This document shows, piece after piece, positions 51,824 through 53,480 of a stretch of 53,480 bases of DNA (its first letter is position 1; each line of letters opens with the position of its first letter). The DNA comes from Gemmatimonas sp. (GTDB lineage Bacteria > Gemmatimonadota > Gemmatimonadetes > Gemmatimonadales > Gemmatimonadaceae), in assembly GCF_021298855.1 (NCBI RefSeq), contig NZ_JAJTHI010000014.1, positions 1 through 53,480 of the forward strand, in the 5' to 3' direction. Position numbers and translations under genes: made by a program. Under the pieces are notes generated by a model. The model did not search any database and was not told the origin of the DNA. It was given only the letters and a program-made list of their open reading frames with translations.

Positions 51824-51928
51824 TGCCGGCGGGCGGCGCGTGCCCTGTGCGCTTCGGGGCGCCCGGTGGTAGGTTCGACCGTGGCTCGTGTTCCACCCTC
51901 CTCGAACTCCCCCGAACACCCGATCGCA

Positions 51929-53164
51929 ATGTCTGGTCATCGCCTCGGTATCGGATTCATCGGATCCGGCTTCAACGCGCGTTTTCACATGCAGAGCTTC
52001 CGCCATGTGCGCGACGCCGACGTGCTCGGCGTGTGGAGCCCCAATGCCAGGAACGCGGCATCGGCCGCGACGTATGCGCGCGAGCTGGATGTCGGCGAGG
52101 CCAAGGCGTACAAGACCATCGCCGACATGGTTGCCGATCCGCACATCGACGCGATCTGGTTGAACGGTCCCAATCACGCGCGCATCGAGAACGTCGAGGA
52201 GATCGTGCACGCGGTCACCAGCGGCAAGGGAACGCTCAAGGGCATCGCCTGTGAGAAGCCGCTCGGGCGCACGGTGGCGGAGGCCAAGCACATCCTCAAG
52301 CTGGTGGAGAAGGCCGGTATCATGCACGGCTACCTCGAGAACCAGTTCTTTTCACCGCAGGTGAGTGCCGGCCACGACATTCTGTGGAAGCGGGGCGCGA
52401 CTGCCACCGGGCGCCCGTACCTGGCGCGAGCGGCCGAAGAGCACAGCGGTCCGCACGGCCCGTGGTTCTGGAACGGCGTGCAGCAGGGCGGTGGCGTGCT
52501 GAACGACATGATGTGCCACTCGGCGCTCGTCGTGCGCCAGCTGCTCTCCGAGCCGGGCAAGCCGCTGGGCGATCTCAAGGTCAAGCGCATCACGGGGCAC
52601 ATCGCGTCACTCAAGTGGACGCGCAAGGAATACGCGGCGCAGCTCAAGCGCGACATGAAGGTGGACTATCTCAAGGCGCCATCGGAGGACTTCGCGAGCG
52701 TCCACATCGAGTTCGAGACGCCGGAAGGCCGGATCGCCATTGGCGAGGCCACCACGTCGTGGAGTTTCGTGGGCCCCGGCCTGCGTCTGAGCGCCGAGTT
52801 GCTCGGCCCCGAGTACTCGATGAAGTGGAACAGTCTCGACAGCGGGCTCAACCTGTTTTTCTCACGCGCCGTGAAGGGAAAGACGGGCGAAGACATCGTG
52901 GAAAAGCAGATGGCGGAGCAGGGGCAGATGCCGGTGGTGGTGAACGAAGCGATTGCCTACGGCTACGAAGCCGAGAACAAGCATTTCGTGCGGGCCTTTC
53001 TGGGCAAGGAGAAGCCGCTGCTCACCTGGCACGACGGACTGGACGTGGTACGCATCCTCATGCATGCGTACAAGAGCGCGGAATTGGGCAAGACGCTCGA
53101 GTACAAGGAGCACGGCGTGGACAAGTTCGTGCCGCAGGTGGGGCAGGGGACGTGGAGGCCGTAG
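51929..53164 (+). CDS. Gfo/Idh/MocA-family NAD(P)-dependent oxidoreductase
   Basis: 411 aa. The Rossmann motif is GIGFIGSGFNARFH (7-20), and CEKPLGRTVAEAKHIL contains the family EKP signature. The C-terminal half-barrel includes EEHSGPHGPWFWNG, GGGVLNDMMCHS and a GEATTSWSF segment. These enzymes oxidise or reduce sugar hydroxyls, typically at C2, C3 or C5. No signal peptide, hence cytoplasmic. The ATG at 51929 lacks a clear ribosome site; ATG 51866 in the same frame would add a non-homologous leader. A 105-nt gap separates it from the ligase gene. It fits the sugar-oxidation theme of the cluster. Confidence 0.88.
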   Translation: MSGHRLGIGFIGSGFNARFHMQSFRHVRDADVLGVWSPNARNAASAATYARELDVGEAKAYKTIADMVADPHIDAIWLNGPNHARIENVEEIVHAVTSGKGTLKGIACEKPLGRTVAEAKHILKLVEKAGIMHGYLENQFFSPQVSAGHDILWKRGATATGRPYLARAAEEHSGPHGPWFWNGVQQGGGVLNDMMCHSALVVRQLLSEPGKPLGDLKVKRITGHIASLKWTRKEYAAQLKRDMKVDYLKAPSEDFASVHIEFETPEGRIAIGEATTSWSFVGPGLRLSAELLGPEYSMKWNSLDSGLNLFFSRAVKGKTGEDIVEKQMAEQGQMPVVVNEAIAYGYEAENKHFVRAFLGKEKPLLTWHDGLDVVRILMHAYKSAELGKTLEYKEHGVDKFVPQVGQGTWRP

Positions 53165-53195
53165 CAGGCGCTGGGGCGGCCTGAGACGGGTCAGC

Positions 53196-53270
53196 TGCAG
53201 GTGGTTCAACCGCGGACGGCTTTACTGCAGACGGTTCAACCGCAGACGTTTCAATCGCAGACGGCAGACG
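53196..53270. repeat. 15-bp tandem repeat, five copies
   Basis: Consecutive 15-nt units begin at 53196, 53211, 53226, 53241 and 53256 with consensus YGCAGACGGTTCAAC; the last unit and the next 30 nt slide into repeats of CAGACGG. The repeat starts 31 nt after the Gfo/Idh/MocA stop, and nothing suggests that it is translated. Together with the hairpin at 53312 it fills the gap before the convergent gene. Confidence 0.85.
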
Positions 53271-53311
53271 GCAGGAACCACAGTGCGCAGACGGCAGGGA
53301 TGCGGAAGGGG

Positions 53312-53339
53312 CGGGCGCGACCGCTGTGCGGCGCGCCCG
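53312..53339. terminator. Bidirectional hairpin between convergent genes
   Basis: CGGGCGCG (53312-53319) pairs with CGCGCCCG (53332-53339), and inside it CCGC pairs with GCGG around a TGT loop, with one bulged A, for 12 bp in all. ATTTCC follows on the plus strand and CCCCTTCC on the minus strand. It lies 24 nt past the minus-strand stop. Confidence 0.6.
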
Positions 53340-53362
53340 ATTTCCGTTGGTGGTGCGCGCGG

Positions 53363-53480
53363 CTATGGCTTCCCGCGCTGGCGCAGATGGTGCGCGCGGA
53401 GGGCGTGCAGCATGCGGCGGATCTGGCTTACCTCGTCGAGCGTGGCGTTCACCTGCGGCAACCCCGGCACCAGTCGGCGC
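53363..53480 (-). CDS. C-terminal end of a minus-strand gene cut by the window edge
   Basis: Reading the minus strand from 53479 gives 38 codons to a TAG at 53363-53365. The peptide has the look of a real coding end: LPQVNATLDEVSQIRRML then a basic tail ending RQRGKP. It is helical and basic; nothing more can be said about the protein. The hairpin and repeats just beyond its stop support a gene end here. Confidence 0.55.
   Translation of the reverse strand, partial: RRLVPGLPQVNATLDEVSQIRRMLHALRAHHLRQRGKP

Noticed and set aside
53196-53270. Possible CRISPR array
   Set aside because: Units are 15 bp and contiguous without spacers; no cas genes are in the window.
53165-53480. Read-through extension of the Gfo/Idh/MocA frame after its stop
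   Set aside because: The frame stays open to the window edge, but it runs through tandem repeats and antisense to the tail of another gene, so it is chance in GC-rich DNA.

Overview
The window is about 53 kb of very GC-rich chromosomal DNA with no rRNA, tRNA, phage or transposase that I can see. A SusC/SusD pair, barrel-less TonB-plug proteins, Tat- and lipoprotein-sorted enzymes, and a permease fused to an M1 aminopeptidase all point to the Bacteroidetes/Gemmatimonadetes side of the bacterial tree. With this GC content, a Gemmatimonadota soil or water bacterium is my best guess. That is inference from gene content; no search was run.

Left part (1-12.1 kb). An OmpA-family protein with Ig-like inserts and a fused alpha-beta 2-oxoacid dehydrogenase E1 lie on the minus strand. 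Divergent from them is a tight phenylacetate-catabolism operon, paaG-paaH-paaJ-paaY-paaZ, with a MATE exporter right behind it. This covers ring isomerisation and opening and the beta-oxidation-like steps. The epoxidase genes paaABCDE, the ligase paaK and a separate paaF are not in the window.

Middle part (12.1-38.9 kb). This is a secreted-peptidase and transport region. It holds a barrel-less plug protein divergent from a SusC/SusD pair, a lipoprotein, an S9 peptidase, a beta-propeller/gamma-glutamyltransferase fusion, a HEAT-repeat/cyclophilin fusion, an M28 peptidase, a second S9 peptidase, an S41 peptidase, an FAD oxidoreductase, and an ABC ATPase coupled to the permease-M1 fusion. The content suggests uptake and breakdown of peptides, so the SusC/D pair may work like the oligopeptide importer RagAB.

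Right part (38.9-53.5 kb). First come a Tat-exported DsrE-like protein, a lipoprotein alpha/beta hydrolase with an unusual inverted repeat at its start, and an AraC-type regulator. Next is an operon of two HDOD-GAF signalling proteins around a small unknown protein. The last cluster is GNAT, Tat-exported TIM-barrel epimerase-like protein, GMC oxidoreductase, Tat-exported gluconate-2-dehydrogenase subunit 3, 4-coumarate-CoA-ligase-like enzyme and Gfo/Idh/MocA oxidoreductase. This combination looks like a 3-keto-glycoside pathway, perhaps for phenolic glycosides. The window ends in the tail of a minus-strand gene.

Two non-coding themes recur. Convergent gene ends carry degenerate purine-rich repeats folded as large inverted repeats. 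Several gene starts lack a Shine-Dalgarno sequence but have a -10-like hexamer 5-7 nt before the start codon, as expected for leaderless mRNAs.
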